Under the pieces are notes generated by a model. It did no database searches, was not told the origin of the DNA, and saw nothing but the letters and a program-made list of their open reading frames with translations. From Pseudomonadota bacterium (lineage in GTDB: Bacteria > Pseudomonadota > Gammaproteobacteria > Steroidobacterales > GCA-2729495): DNA of 64,000 nucleotides. The first letter of the stretch is position 1; each line of letters begins with the position of its first letter. The translations under genes were made by a program, and so were the position numbers. The stretch lies in the NCBI GenBank assembly GCA_963205295.1, contig CAUJIY010000025.1, positions 1 to 64,000 of the forward strand. The letters are read 5' to 3'. This document shows, in pieces, positions 1-7,807 of the stretch.

Positions 1-30
1 GGTGGCGTCCCCGGACGTGGTGTACGAGTG
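1..30 (+). repeat. Left terminal inverted repeat of the IS256-family element
   Basis: Its inner 13 bases GTGGTGTACGAGT (17-29) recur in inverted form at the right end. The outer boundary may lie a few bases to the left, outside the window. Confidence 0.75.
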
Positions 31-155
31 ATGGGCTGAGCCGGCGGCGGTCGTCGCCGGAGTTCAGGCCGGTCGGGCCGCCGGGCAGGCGGCCATCGTG
101 GGTCCTGGTTTAAGGTTGGGTTACCAGACCTATCCCTGAACCGGAGAACACCACG

Positions 156-1352
156 ATGACCAAGTCCAGCATTGCACTTGTCGACCTTCTCGAAAAGGGG
201 GCGGATACCGATCTGCTGCGGGAAATGATCACCCACGTCGTCGAGCGGGTGATGCAGTTCGACGTCGAGAATCTCTGCGCTGCCGGCTACGGCGAGCGCA
301 CGCCGCAGCGGCAGAACAGCCGCAACGGCTACCGCGAGCGGCTGTGGGAGACGCGTGCCGGCTCGATCGCGGTGAAGATCCCGAAGCTGCGCTCGGGGAG
401 CTACTTCCCGCCGTTCCTGGAGCCCCGCCGGACCGCGGAGAAAGCCCTGGCTGCGGTGATCCAGGAGGCCTACGTGCAGGGCGTGTCCACCCGCTCGGTG
501 GACGAGCTGGTGAAGGCGATGGGCATGAGCGGCATCTCCAGGAGCCAGGTGTCACGGCTGTGCGCGGAGATTGACGAGCGGGTCAACGCCTTTCTCAGCC
601 GGCCGCTCGAAGGCGACTGGCCGTACCTGTGGATCGATGCGACCTACGTGAAGGGCCGGGAGGCCGGCCGGATCGTCTCCAAGGCGGTAATAATCGCCGT
701 CGCCGTGAACGCCGAGGGCGTGCGCGAACTCCTCGGCATGGCGATCGGCCCCTCGGAGGCCGAGCCCTTCTGGACGGACTTCCTGCGCTCGCTGACGCGC
801 CGCGGGCTGCGCGGTGTGAAGCTGGTGATCTCCGATGCGCACGAGGGGCTGAAGGCCGCCGCCGCCAAGGTGCTCGCCGCCACCTGGCGGCGCTGCAAGG
901 TGCACTTCCTCAGGAACGCACTCGCCCACGCCGGCAAGGGCCAGCGGCAGATGGTGCTCGCGGCGATCAACACCGCATTCGCCCAGGAGTCGTTCGATAC
1001 CGCGAGCGCGCAGTGGCGCCTGGTCGCCGATCAGCTGCGTGGCAAGTTCCCGAAGCTCGCCGAGCTGATGGACGGCGCAGAGACCGACGTGCTCGCGTAC
1101 ATGACCTTCCCCAAGGCGCATCGCACGCAGATCCACTCCACCAACCCGCTGGAGCGGCTCAACGCCGAGATCAAGCGGCGCACCGACGCGGTCGGCATCT
1201 TCCCGAACGAGGCCTCGATCACGCGGCTCGTCGGCGCGCTGCTGCTCGAGCAGAACGACGAGTGGCAACTGCAACGGCGCTACATGTCGCTTGAGGCGCT
1301 GCGGACCCTGAGCGACAATCAACCCGCTCGGCTGTCCGCCGTGGTCAACTGA
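156..1352 (+). CDS. IS256-family transposase
   Basis: 398 aa mutator-type transposase (Transposase_mut), the usual length for the family. The DDE catalytic core is recognisable. WIDATYVK (around residue 160) carries the first Asp. VISDAHEGLK (around 227) carries the second. The conserved STNPLERLNAEIKRR block (around 330) carries the catalytic Glu. The N-terminal part has the usual RNGYRERLWETRAG-type segment before the core. The frame is intact from ATG to stop, so the element looks potentially active. It is read outward from the left repeat and is flanked closely by both repeats. It has no functional link to the chromosomal genes beside it. Confidence 0.95.
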   Translation: MTKSSIALVDLLEKGADTDLLREMITHVVERVMQFDVENLCAAGYGERTPQRQNSRNGYRERLWETRAGSIAVKIPKLRSGSYFPPFLEPRRTAEKALAAVIQEAYVQGVSTRSVDELVKAMGMSGISRSQVSRLCAEIDERVNAFLSRPLEGDWPYLWIDATYVKGREAGRIVSKAVIIAVAVNAEGVRELLGMAIGPSEAEPFWTDFLRSLTRRGLRGVKLVISDAHEGLKAAAAKVLAATWRRCKVHFLRNALAHAGKGQRQMVLAAINTAFAQESFDTASAQWRLVADQLRGKFPKLAELMDGAETDVLAYMTFPKAHRTQIHSTNPLERLNAEIKRRTDAVGIFPNEASITRLVGALLLEQNDEWQLQRRYMSLEALRTLSDNQPARLSAVVN

Positions 1353-1380
1353 GCACGAGTCCAGCCAGACCAGGACTCAC

Positions 1381-1410
1381 GACTCGTACACCACTCCGCG
1401 GGACGCGACC
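1381..1410 (-). repeat. Right terminal inverted repeat of the IS256-family element
   Basis: The reverse complement matches the left end at 24 of 30 positions. It lies 28 bases after the transposase stop codon. The next bases (from 1411) belong to a different, broken transposase frame, which places the element's end at about 1410. Confidence 0.75.
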
Positions 1411-1476
1411 GACAAACTCGATGTCATGTTCGCAGCGTTCATCTGCTTTGCCTTGGTCATCGAGGCGCTACGCTAG
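1411..1476 (+). pseudogene. 3' remnant of an IS5-like transposase
   Basis: Directly after the IS256 right end, a frame of 21 codons plus stop reads DKLDVMFAAFICFALVIEAL and a final R. This resembles the C-terminus of many IS5-family transposases, which commonly end in DKLDVMF...FAL...ALR. No start or catalytic core is present on this side. The simplest reading is that the IS256-family element inserted into, or recombined with, an older IS5-like copy whose 5' part lies left of the window. TTAACAGGCCCT at 1479-1490 could be a remnant of that element's own terminal repeat. The family assignment rests on a short segment. Confidence 0.55.
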
Positions 1477-1490
1477 TGTTAACAGGCCCT

Positions 1491-1667
<177 letters not shown>

Positions 1668-1694
1668 GCTGCTATCCATCCGCGACGGGGCCGC

Positions 1695-1723
1695 AGCGTA
1701 ACCGACCACGCGATGCCCATCAA
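1695..1723 (-). promoter_or_regulatory. Possible tRNA-Ser promoter
   Basis: On the minus strand, TTGATG (1723-1718) and TACGCT (1700-1695) are separated by 17 bases. The expected start lies about 20 bases before the tRNA. The -35 overlaps the stop codon of the upstream lipoprotein gene. The -10 is weak (3 of 6 consensus bases), so read-through from dapA is an alternative. Confidence 0.35.
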
Positions 1724-2016
1724 TCGTCCGCTGGTACGGCGAGCGGCTTGTCGAAAAAACTGGGTGGTTGCTGCAGGCAGGCTACCTGTGCCGACAGCGG
1801 CTTGTCCGACAGTGGTCCGGCCGGGATCGCCAGCCTGGTGCTCTCGTCGGGCTGGTCGAGCCCTGGGGGAATCGTGATCGCCGCGACACCCCGTGCCTGC
1901 TGGTACTCCTCCTCGGACTGACACTCCACGGCCGGGTCTTCCTCTCCCCACAGAGAACAGCCGCCGATGGCCAGCATCGCGACCAGGCAAGCCGCGCGGC
2001 ATGCTGTCCGCCACAT
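1720..2016 (-). CDS. Short BamC-like (NlpB-like) outer-membrane lipoprotein
   Basis: 98 aa with a lipoprotein signal peptide: MWRTAC start, hydrophobic core, lipobox LAIGGC with Cys20. The mature part is only about 79 residues. It contains EEYQQARG followed by ITIPPGLDQPDESTRLAIPAG, which resembles the extended N-terminal segment of BamC that lies against BamD in the beta-barrel assembly complex. The two helix-grip domains of full BamC (about 340 aa) are absent. The gene starts within the stop codon of dapA (TGATG), and dapA-nlpB is the classic enterobacterial order, which supports the BamC reading. The gene ends cleanly before tRNA-Ser, and I see no frame continuing the missing domains. The assignment is inferred from position and motif, not from full-length similarity. 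Confidence 0.6.
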   Translation of the reverse strand: MWRTACRAACLVAMLAIGGCSLWGEEDPAVECQSEEEYQQARGVAAITIPPGLDQPDESTRLAIPAGPLSDKPLSAQVACLQQPPSFFDKPLAVPADD

Positions 2017-2891
2017 CACCGGACACCAGCCCGGTGCAGGGCAGCCTCGACCCGCGGCCGGGCAGCCGCCGAGAGCGGCGTCAGCGGCAGGCGTATGCCA
2101 GCCGGAATCCGGCCCATGCGCTCGAGCGCCCACTTCACCGGGATTGGATTGGCCTCGAGGAACAGGTCGCGATGCAGGTCGGCGAGCGTGGCATCGAGCC
2201 GCGCTGCTTCGTCCGCATTTCCGGCAAGCGCCGCACGACACATCTGCGCCATCGCGGCGGGTACCACGTTGGCAGTAACCGATACGACGCCGTGCCCACC
2301 GAGATTGATGAACTCGCGGGCCGAAGCATCGTCGCCGCTGTACAGGCGGAATTCCGTACCACAGAGCCGGCGAATCGATGCGACTCGGTCGAGCTCGCCG
2401 GTGGCTTCCTTGATGCCGAAGATCCGCGGATGTCGCGCGAGGCGTGCGACCGTCTCCGGCTGCAGATCGGCCACCGTGCGCCCGGGCACGTTGTAGAGCA
2501 TGACCGGCTGCTCGACAGCATCGGCCACCGCCCAGAAATGCCGGTACAGGCCCTCCTGGGTCGGTTTGTTGTAGTACGGCACGACGACGAGGTAGCCGGC
2601 AATCGGCAGCCGGGCAACGGCGCGGGAGAGATCGATCGTCTGCGCGGTCGAATTCGAGCCGGTGCCGGCTATCACCGGAATCCGCCCGGCGGCCCGCGCT
2701 GCGGCAACGCGCACGACCTCGATGTGCTCGTCACGTCCGAGCGTGGGCGACTCCCCGGTCGTGCCGGCGATCACCAGCGCATCGGTACCCTCGCCCACGT
2801 GCCAGTCGACGAGCCGCTCGAGGCAGGCGAAATCGACTGCTCCATCCGGGGTCATGGGTGTGACGAGGGCGACCAGGCTGCCGCGGAACAT
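2016..2891 (-). CDS. dapA: 4-hydroxy-tetrahydrodipicolinate synthase
   Basis: 291 aa. It condenses pyruvate with aspartate semialdehyde in the lysine/diaminopimelate pathway. A TIM-barrel DHDPS fold is evident from the MFRGSLVALVTPM start, GTTGESPTL (around residues 46-54, substrate threonines), LYNVPGRT (around 134, catalytic Tyr and Arg) and FGIKEATGEL (around 164), where Lys forms the Schiff base. I chose the internal ATG at 2891 because it matches the conserved family start. The longer frame upstream has no family similarity. It is divergent from gcvR and overlaps the downstream BamC-like gene by one base (TGATG), so the two are probably translationally coupled. Confidence 0.97.
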   Translation of the reverse strand: MFRGSLVALVTPMTPDGAVDFACLERLVDWHVGEGTDALVIAGTTGESPTLGRDEHIEVVRVAAARAAGRIPVIAGTGSNSTAQTIDLSRAVARLPIAGYLVVVPYYNKPTQEGLYRHFWAVADAVEQPVMLYNVPGRTVADLQPETVARLARHPRIFGIKEATGELDRVASIRRLCGTEFRLYSGDDASAREFINLGGHGVVSVTANVVPAAMAQMCRAALAGNADEAARLDATLADLHRDLFLEANPIPVKWALERMGRIPAGIRLPLTPLSAAARPRVEAALHRAGVR

Positions 2892-2964
2892 GGTGGAACG
2901 ACCGGTGGTGTCGGAGCGGGGAACGGGATGGTACGTTTGAGCCGCACCTGGCCGCAAGAGCGGC

Positions 2965-2992
2965 TTGATGCCCGGGGTTTTCCCGGTACACT
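2965..2992 (+). promoter_or_regulatory. Predicted promoter of the gcvR operon
   Basis: TTGATG (2965-2970) and TACACT (2987-2992) are separated by 16 bases in the dapA-gcvR divergent region. The predicted start lies about 12-24 bases before the gcvR start candidates. This is sequence match only. Confidence 0.4.
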
Positions 2993-3010
2993 GCCGACCT
3001 TTCCTCACCC

Positions 3011-3550
3011 ATGGTAGCGTCGATGGACAAGCTGCTGGCGATCACCGCAATCGGGCCGGATCGCGCCGGCCTGATCCGCGACCTGAGCCAGGCGGTTACC
3101 GCCTCCGGTGGCAGCATCCGCGAGAGCCGGATGATTGCGCTCGGCTCGGAGTTCGCCGTGCTGATGCTCGTGGCTGGCAACTGGCACACGGTCGCCAAGA
3201 TCCGGGACCGCCTGGCGCAGATCGAGCGCGAGGCAAACCTGACCCTGACCGTACGGGACACCGAGCCACGCGTCCTCGAGCCACTGGCTCCGTACAGCAT
3301 CGATGTCGTGGCGCTCGACCAGGAGGGCATTGTCCTGCGGCTGTCGAGCTTCTTCGCGAACCGCAGCCTGGAGATCGCCGAACTCAACACGCGCCGCTAC
3401 AACGCTCCACACACCGGCGCCACGATGTTTTCCGTGCAATTGACGGTCAACCTGCCGGCGCACATCCACGTGGCGACCCTGCGGGAAGAGTTTCTCGACT
3501 TCTGCGACGAGCACAACCTCGACGCCATCATGGAACCCGCCCAGCGCTAG
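3011..3550 (+). CDS. gcvR: Glycine cleavage system repressor-like double-ACT protein
   Basis: 179 aa with two ACT domains. The first begins at LLAITAIGPDRAGLIRDL (around residues 8-25). The second runs from about YSIDVVALDQEGIVLRLSSF (around 96). In enterobacteria GcvR binds GcvA and represses the glycine cleavage operon. Neither partner is in this window, so only the family role is known. A second ATG at 3023 (MDKLL) would remove four residues and is closer to typical family starts. The gcvR-bcp order next to dapA is common in gammaproteobacteria. It heads a same-strand run with bcp, bepA and mlaA. Confidence 0.85.
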   Translation: MVASMDKLLAITAIGPDRAGLIRDLSQAVTASGGSIRESRMIALGSEFAVLMLVAGNWHTVAKIRDRLAQIEREANLTLTVRDTEPRVLEPLAPYSIDVVALDQEGIVLRLSSFFANRSLEIAELNTRRYNAPHTGATMFSVQLTVNLPAHIHVATLREEFLDFCDEHNLDAIMEPAQR

Positions 3551-3597
3551 GGAAGCGCTGGTGCTGTCGCGATCCTGATGCCAGGAAGACCATCGCC

Positions 3598-4065
3598 ATG
3601 AGCCGCATCGCCCTTGGCAAGACCGTGCCCGATTTCAGCCTGCCGGCCACCGGTGGACGCGAAATCAGCCTGAAGTCCCTGCGGGGCAGCCCGGTCGTCC
3701 TGTACTTCTATCCGAAGGACCACACTGCGGGATGCACGGCCGAGGGCTGCGATTTTCGCGATCACAGTGCCGCATTCCGCAAGGCTGGGGTGACGATCCT
3801 CGGCGTCTCGCGTGACACCATCGCGTCCCATGAGAAGTTCAGGGCCAGGCACGAGTTTCCGTTCGACCTGGTCGCAGACGGCGACGAAATTCTCTGTCGG
3901 ATGTTCGACGTGATCCGTCCGAAGACCATGTATGGCAGGAAAGTCCGCGGGATCGAGCGCAGCACATTCCTGATCGATGGCCGTGGCGTGTTGCGCAACG
4001 AATGGCGCAAGGTCCGGGTTCCCGGCCACGTCGAGGAAGTGCTCGCAGCGGCCAGGATGCTGTAA
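3598..4065 (+). CDS. bcp: Thioredoxin-dependent peroxiredoxin (Bcp/PrxQ)
   Basis: 155 aa, the standard length for bacterioferritin comigratory protein. The active-site region AGCTAEGCDFRD carries the peroxidatic Cys and the resolving Cys five residues later, the PrxQ pattern. The YFYPKDHTAGC context is typical. It reduces hydrogen and organic peroxides in the cytoplasm using thioredoxin. The start ATG follows an AGGAAG ribosome-binding site at 3583-3588. It is 47 bases downstream of gcvR and 4 bases upstream of bepA. Confidence 0.96.
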   Translation: MSRIALGKTVPDFSLPATGGREISLKSLRGSPVVLYFYPKDHTAGCTAEGCDFRDHSAAFRKAGVTILGVSRDTIASHEKFRARHEFPFDLVADGDEILCRMFDVIRPKTMYGRKVRGIERSTFLIDGRGVLRNEWRKVRVPGHVEEVLAAARML

Positions 4066-4069
4066 CGCC

Positions 4070-5578
4070 ATGGCGAGACCGCCCTCGATACTTCGTCAGG
4101 TCGTAGCCAGCGCCTGCATGGCCGGGTTGGTGGCCGGGCCGGCGCCGGCCGCAACCGAGGACCTGCCCGACATGGGCAGCCCGTCGGACACGGTCCTGTC
4201 GCGCGACCGTGAGATGCAGATCGGGCGGGCGATCTACGCGAGCCTGCGCGACACCGGCCACCTGATCACCGACCCGGAGACGCAGGAGTACATCCAGGAC
4301 ATCGGCCAGAAGCTCGCGGCCCACGCGACGGACACCGGGCAGAAGTTCCGCTTCTTCGTGGTCGACGACCCGGCCATCAACGCATTTGCCCTTCCCGGCG
4401 GCTTCATTGGCGTGCACTCCGGCCTCATTCTCGCCACGGCCAGCGAGAGCGAACTCGCGGGCGTTCTCGCCCACGAAATATCCCACGTCACGCAGCGACA
4501 CATCTCGCGCGCCATCTATGCCAACCAGCGGGCCAGCATCCTCACCATGGCCGCCATGCTCGGCGCAATCCTGCTCGGTGCCGCCACCGGATCCGGCGAT
4601 GCGATCCAGGGCGCGGTGGTAGCCGCGCAAGGCGCCGCGGCCCAGCAGCAGATCAATTTCACCCGCAGCAACGAGTACGAAGCCGACCGCGTCGGCATCG
4701 GCCTGCTGGCCTCCGCCGGGTTCGATCCAGCGGCCATGTCGAGTTTCTTCGAAACACTCGCGCGCCAGACCGGCCCCCTGGCGAGCCAGGCCCCCGAGTT
4801 CCTGCGTACACACCCGGTGACGGTAAACCGCGTCGCCGAAAGCCGGGCTCGCTCAGCCCAGCTGGCGCGACCCGAAGGGATCGTCGACACGGCCGGTTAC
4901 AGCCTGACCCGGGCGCGGTTGCGACTGCTCACCAGCCCGGACCAGGAGGTTGCCATCGCGCGCTTTCGTGCCGAACTCGCCGATCCGGCGCATGCCGCCG
5001 AGATCGGTGCCGCCTACGGCATGGCGCTGGCGCAACTGCAACGCGGCGAATTTCGCGATGCGCGGGAACGGTTCAGCGAACTGCTGCAGTCGAGCACGAG
5101 TACCATTCCGTTTTACACCGGGCTCGCCCAGGCGGAGATGGGGCTCGGTCGCACGGCTGAGGCTTTCCAGACCTACGAACACGCGATGCGCCTTTTTCCG
5201 CGCAACGTGCCGTTGACGGTGCACTACGCCGAAGCGCTGATGCAGCACGACCGGCCCAAGGAAGCCCACCGGGTGCTGCTCGACCTGCTCAACGCCGTGC
5301 CACCGACACCCGAGCAGGTACGCCTGATCGCACTCGCCGCGAGCGCCGCCGGTGATACCGCCGACGCCCACTACTACATGGCGGAGTACCACCTGATGAG
5401 TGGCGATCTCAAGCTCGCTGCCGACGAACTGCGCATTGCCATGGGCATACCTGGGCTCGACAACGTGCAACGTGCACGCTTCAACTCGCGGCTGGCCGAA
5501 ATCCAGGAAGTGCTGGACCGGCTGCAGGCGGAGCGCCGCCGCGACGTGTCCGCCAGCAACGCGGGGAAACGACCATGA
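4070..5578 (+). CDS. bepA: Periplasmic M48 metalloprotease/chaperone BepA (YfgC) with TPR domain
   Basis: 502 aa. A signal peptide (cleavable, ending near GPAPAAT) is followed by an M48 peptidase domain with the zinc motif HEISH at residues 135-139 and the third ligand Glu in NEYEADRVG (around 202). A TPR-rich C-terminal half (about 310-490) follows. BepA proofreads outer-membrane proteins such as LptD and degrades stalled ones. The ATG at 4070 lies 4 bases after the bcp stop, and an upstream extension of the frame lacks similarity. The stop overlaps the mlaA start (ATGA), so the pair is probably cotranslated. Confidence 0.93.
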   Translation: MARPPSILRQVVASACMAGLVAGPAPAATEDLPDMGSPSDTVLSRDREMQIGRAIYASLRDTGHLITDPETQEYIQDIGQKLAAHATDTGQKFRFFVVDDPAINAFALPGGFIGVHSGLILATASESELAGVLAHEISHVTQRHISRAIYANQRASILTMAAMLGAILLGAATGSGDAIQGAVVAAQGAAAQQQINFTRSNEYEADRVGIGLLASAGFDPAAMSSFFETLARQTGPLASQAPEFLRTHPVTVNRVAESRARSAQLARPEGIVDTAGYSLTRARLRLLTSPDQEVAIARFRAELADPAHAAEIGAAYGMALAQLQRGEFRDARERFSELLQSSTSTIPFYTGLAQAEMGLGRTAEAFQTYEHAMRLFPRNVPLTVHYAEALMQHDRPKEAHRVLLDLLNAVPPTPEQVRLIALAASAAGDTADAHYYMAEYHLMSGDLKLAADELRIAMGIPGLDNVQRARFNSRLAEIQEVLDRLQAERRRDVSASNAGKRP

Positions 5579-6339
5579 AGGCCCGGTGGCCGTTGTGGCG
5601 CGTCACCTGCGCCGTCATTGGCATAGCGCTGCTTGGTGGCTGCGCGGCCAGTGGCCCGCAGCGCGCTGAGGGACCGAATCCGGATCCGCTGGAGCCGATG
5701 AACCGTGCGATCTACCGTTTCAACGACGTCGTCGACCGCTACGTCGGCAAACCCGTCGCCCGCGCGTACGGCAAGACTCCGGTGCCCGTACGTACCGGCA
5801 TCGGAAATTTCCTCGACAACCTGCGCTACCCCATTACCATCGTCAACGACTTCCTGCAGGGCAAGGTCCGGCAGGGCGGCGCTGATCTCCTGCGCTTCAC
5901 CGTCAACAGCACCATAGGACTGCTGGGCGTGCTCGACCCGGCAGCCAAGGCCGGGCTACGCGAAAATGACGAGGACTTCGGCCAGACCTTTGCCGTCTGG
6001 GGGCTTGGTGACGGCCCGTACCTCGTGATTCCGATATTCGGTCCCTATACTGCAGGTTCCGTGATAGGCGATCTGGCCGGCACGCAAATTTCACTGCTGA
6101 CGCAGGGACCGAAAGGCAAGACTGCCATTGCGCTGTGGGCCCTGTACCTCGTCGACAAGCGCCACGGTGTGCTCGACTTCGACGAGCAGATCCAGCAGGC
6201 CTTCGACCCGTATCTCTTTATCCGCGACGCCTACCTGCAGAATCGCCGCTACAAGATCTACGATGGCAATGTGCCCGACGACGAACTCTATCCGGAGGAT
6301 GACTTCGCGGACGAGGCCGACGCCGAACCGGCGCCGTGA
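5575..6339 (+). CDS. mlaA: Outer-membrane lipoprotein MlaA (VacJ)
   Basis: 254 aa. The lipoprotein signal has its lipobox LLGGC at Cys23. The MlaA domain shows LEPMNRAIYRFNDVVDRYV, DNLRYPITIVNDFLQGK and the GPYLVIPIFGP segment. MlaA removes misplaced phospholipid from the outer leaflet and passes it to MlaC. The C-terminal tail is acidic (DDELYPEDDFADEAD), and its last 52 bases overlap the 3' end of mlaB on the other strand. It starts inside the bepA stop (ATGA). The rest of the Mla system lies directly downstream in convergent orientation. Confidence 0.96.
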   Translation: MKARWPLWRVTCAVIGIALLGGCAASGPQRAEGPNPDPLEPMNRAIYRFNDVVDRYVGKPVARAYGKTPVPVRTGIGNFLDNLRYPITIVNDFLQGKVRQGGADLLRFTVNSTIGLLGVLDPAAKAGLRENDEDFGQTFAVWGLGDGPYLVIPIFGPYTAGSVIGDLAGTQISLLTQGPKGKTAIALWALYLVDKRHGVLDFDEQIQQAFDPYLFIRDAYLQNRRYKIYDGNVPDDELYPEDDFADEADAEPAP

Positions 6340-6662
6340 GAGCGACCTGAGTCGCCCGTCGCGGATCCGGCTTCGAGGAAGGACTCGACTTCGCTGATCC
6401 GCGCCAGATCGAACAGTTTGGCGGGAGCCCGCAGCAGTTCGAGCTTGCGTCCTGCGGCACGTGCCAGCGCCGACCACTCCAGCACCAGCGCCAGGCCAGC
6501 GCTGTCGATGTGCGTGACGCCGCCCAGATCGATGTGCAGATCGGGGGCTGCAGCCAGAGCAGCACGACTCGAGGCCCAGATCTCGTGCACGGTCTCGAAG
6601 TCGAGCGGACCGCTCACCTGGTAACCGCCCGTCGCAGCAGGTTCGAAGCGCAGCGCTGTCAC
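6288..6662 (-). CDS. mlaB: STAS-domain protein MlaB
   Basis: 124 aa. A STAS fold spans about residues 10-100 with the core DLGGVTHIDSAGLALVLEW, including the conserved Asp-Ser-Ala-Gly switch-like loop. MlaB is the cytoplasmic subunit that stabilises the MlaFEDB ABC transporter. GTG is the start, overlapping the mlaC stop (GTGA). After about residue 100 comes a Ser/Ala/Gly-rich tail that is not part of the STAS fold. This tail is encoded over the mlaA 3' end and may simply reflect a late stop codon. Confidence 0.88.
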   Translation of the reverse strand: MTALRFEPAATGGYQVSGPLDFETVHEIWASSRAALAAAPDLHIDLGGVTHIDSAGLALVLEWSALARAAGRKLELLRAPAKLFDLARISEVESFLEAGSATGDSGRSHGAGSASASSAKSSSG

Positions 6663-7324
6663 GAGCCGGTCCGGCCTGCCGGCGCGAGCCGCTCCGGATC
6701 CTTGCGTCCGGCATCGATGTCGGCCGTGTCCCGTTCGAGCCGTCCGATCAGCGCATCGAGCCCCCTGGCGGCAACTTCGGCATTGAACTGGTTGCGATAG
6801 TTCTGCACGTAGGACACGCCCTCGATACGAACGTCATAGGCCTTCCAGCCGTCCGGCGTGGTGTGCATCGCGTATATCACCGGGACCGTGCTGCCGTCCT
6901 TCATGCGCATCTCGGTCTCCACGACCGTCCGCCCGTCCTTCGGCGGGACGCGCGCGGGGAGAAATCGCACCTGATCCTCATCGAACTTGAGGATCGCCGT
7001 CGAGTAACTGCGCAGCAGGAAATTGTAGAAGGCGTCGACGAACCGCTTGCGCTGCTCGGGCGTCGCGTTCCGCCAGCTCTTGCCGAGAACGAGGCGTCCG
7101 GCGTAGTCGGTATCGAACTTCGGCAACAGCTCGCGGTCGATCAGCGTGTAAAGCTCCCGCCTGTCTGCCGTCAGTTCCGGCCGTCGCTCGGCGATCTGCC
7201 GGGAAATATGCCTGACCGTGGTCTCGACAACCGCTTGGGCCGTGTCCTGCGCCACTGCGGTGGCTGACAGCAGAACGAGGGACAGGCTACTCAGAAGGGC
7301 CTGCATCGGTCGACGATGTCGCAT
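6659..7324 (-). CDS. mlaC: Periplasmic phospholipid-binding protein MlaC
   Basis: 221 aa with a signal peptide (MRHRRPMQALLSSLSLVLLS, cleavage near AVAQ) and an MlaC/Ttg2D domain. It shuttles phospholipid between MlaA at the outer membrane and MlaFEDB at the inner membrane. The start at 7324 is preceded by GGAAAG, and it overlaps the mlaD 3' end by 38 bases. A downstream ATG at 7306 is possible. The last codons overlap mlaB. Confidence 0.94.
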   Translation of the reverse strand: MRHRRPMQALLSSLSLVLLSATAVAQDTAQAVVETTVRHISRQIAERRPELTADRRELYTLIDRELLPKFDTDYAGRLVLGKSWRNATPEQRKRFVDAFYNFLLRSYSTAILKFDEDQVRFLPARVPPKDGRTVVETEMRMKDGSTVPVIYAMHTTPDGWKAYDVRIEGVSYVQNYRNQFNAEVAARGLDALIGRLERDTADIDAGRKDPERLAPAGRTGS

Positions 7325-7790
7325 GATCACTTTCCGTTCCGAACCTGAACAATAATTTACCAATAATATTTTCGAGCACGATCGCAGATTGTGTCAGCTC
7401 GATTCGACTGTTGGCGGCCAGATAGGTTTCCGAGCCCCCAGGTCCAATGCCAACGTACTTGCTGCCGAGCAGACCCGCCGTGAGGATGCTTGCATCGGAG
7501 TCGTCGGGAATACGATTGAACTTCGGTCCGATGCGCATCGTCACCACGGCATTCAGGCCATCGGGATCGAACTCGATCTTTTCGACACGCCCGATCGTCA
7601 CCCCCGCCATAGTGACCGGGGCACGCTCCTTGAGGCCAGCCACGTCCTCGAACGTGGCCGTGACGAGGTAACCGTCCTCGTTGATGTAGCTCTCGATGTT
7701 CGTGGTCTGTGTCGCCAGGAAGAAGAGTGCTGCAAAGCCAAGCAGGACAAACATTCCTGCGCCGAGTTCCCTTGCCGGTGTACTTTCCAT
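7287..7790 (-). CDS. mlaD: MCE-domain substrate-binding subunit MlaD
   Basis: 167 aa. One N-terminal membrane anchor (GMFVLLGFAALFFLATQ, about residues 12-28) is followed by a single MCE domain with TATFEDVAGLKERAPVTMAG and the ILTAGLLGSKYVGIGPGG segment. MlaD forms a hexameric ring on the periplasmic face of MlaE. Length is typical. It lies 17 bases after mlaE and overlaps mlaC. Confidence 0.96.
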   Translation of the reverse strand: MESTPARELGAGMFVLLGFAALFFLATQTTNIESYINEDGYLVTATFEDVAGLKERAPVTMAGVTIGRVEKIEFDPDGLNAVVTMRIGPKFNRIPDDSDASILTAGLLGSKYVGIGPGGSETYLAANSRIELTQSAIVLENIIGKLLFRFGTESDHATSSTDAGPSE

Positions 7791-7807
7791 CGTCGCCTCT
7801 GTCGCTG

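Larger units (their letters stand above)
1..1410 (+). mobile_element. IS256-family insertion sequence, about 1.4 kb
   Basis: The element holds one transposase gene between imperfect terminal inverted repeats. The left repeat is at 1-30 and the right at 1381-1410. Aligned end to end they match at 24 of 30 positions, and the inner part (GTGGTGTACGAGT) is identical. Size and layout fit the IS256 family. The left end coincides with base 1 of the window, so the left flank and any target duplication cannot be seen, and a few outer bases may be missing. The right end abuts a scrap of another transposase. Because the window starts exactly at a repeated element, base 1 may be a contig break. Confidence 0.85.
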
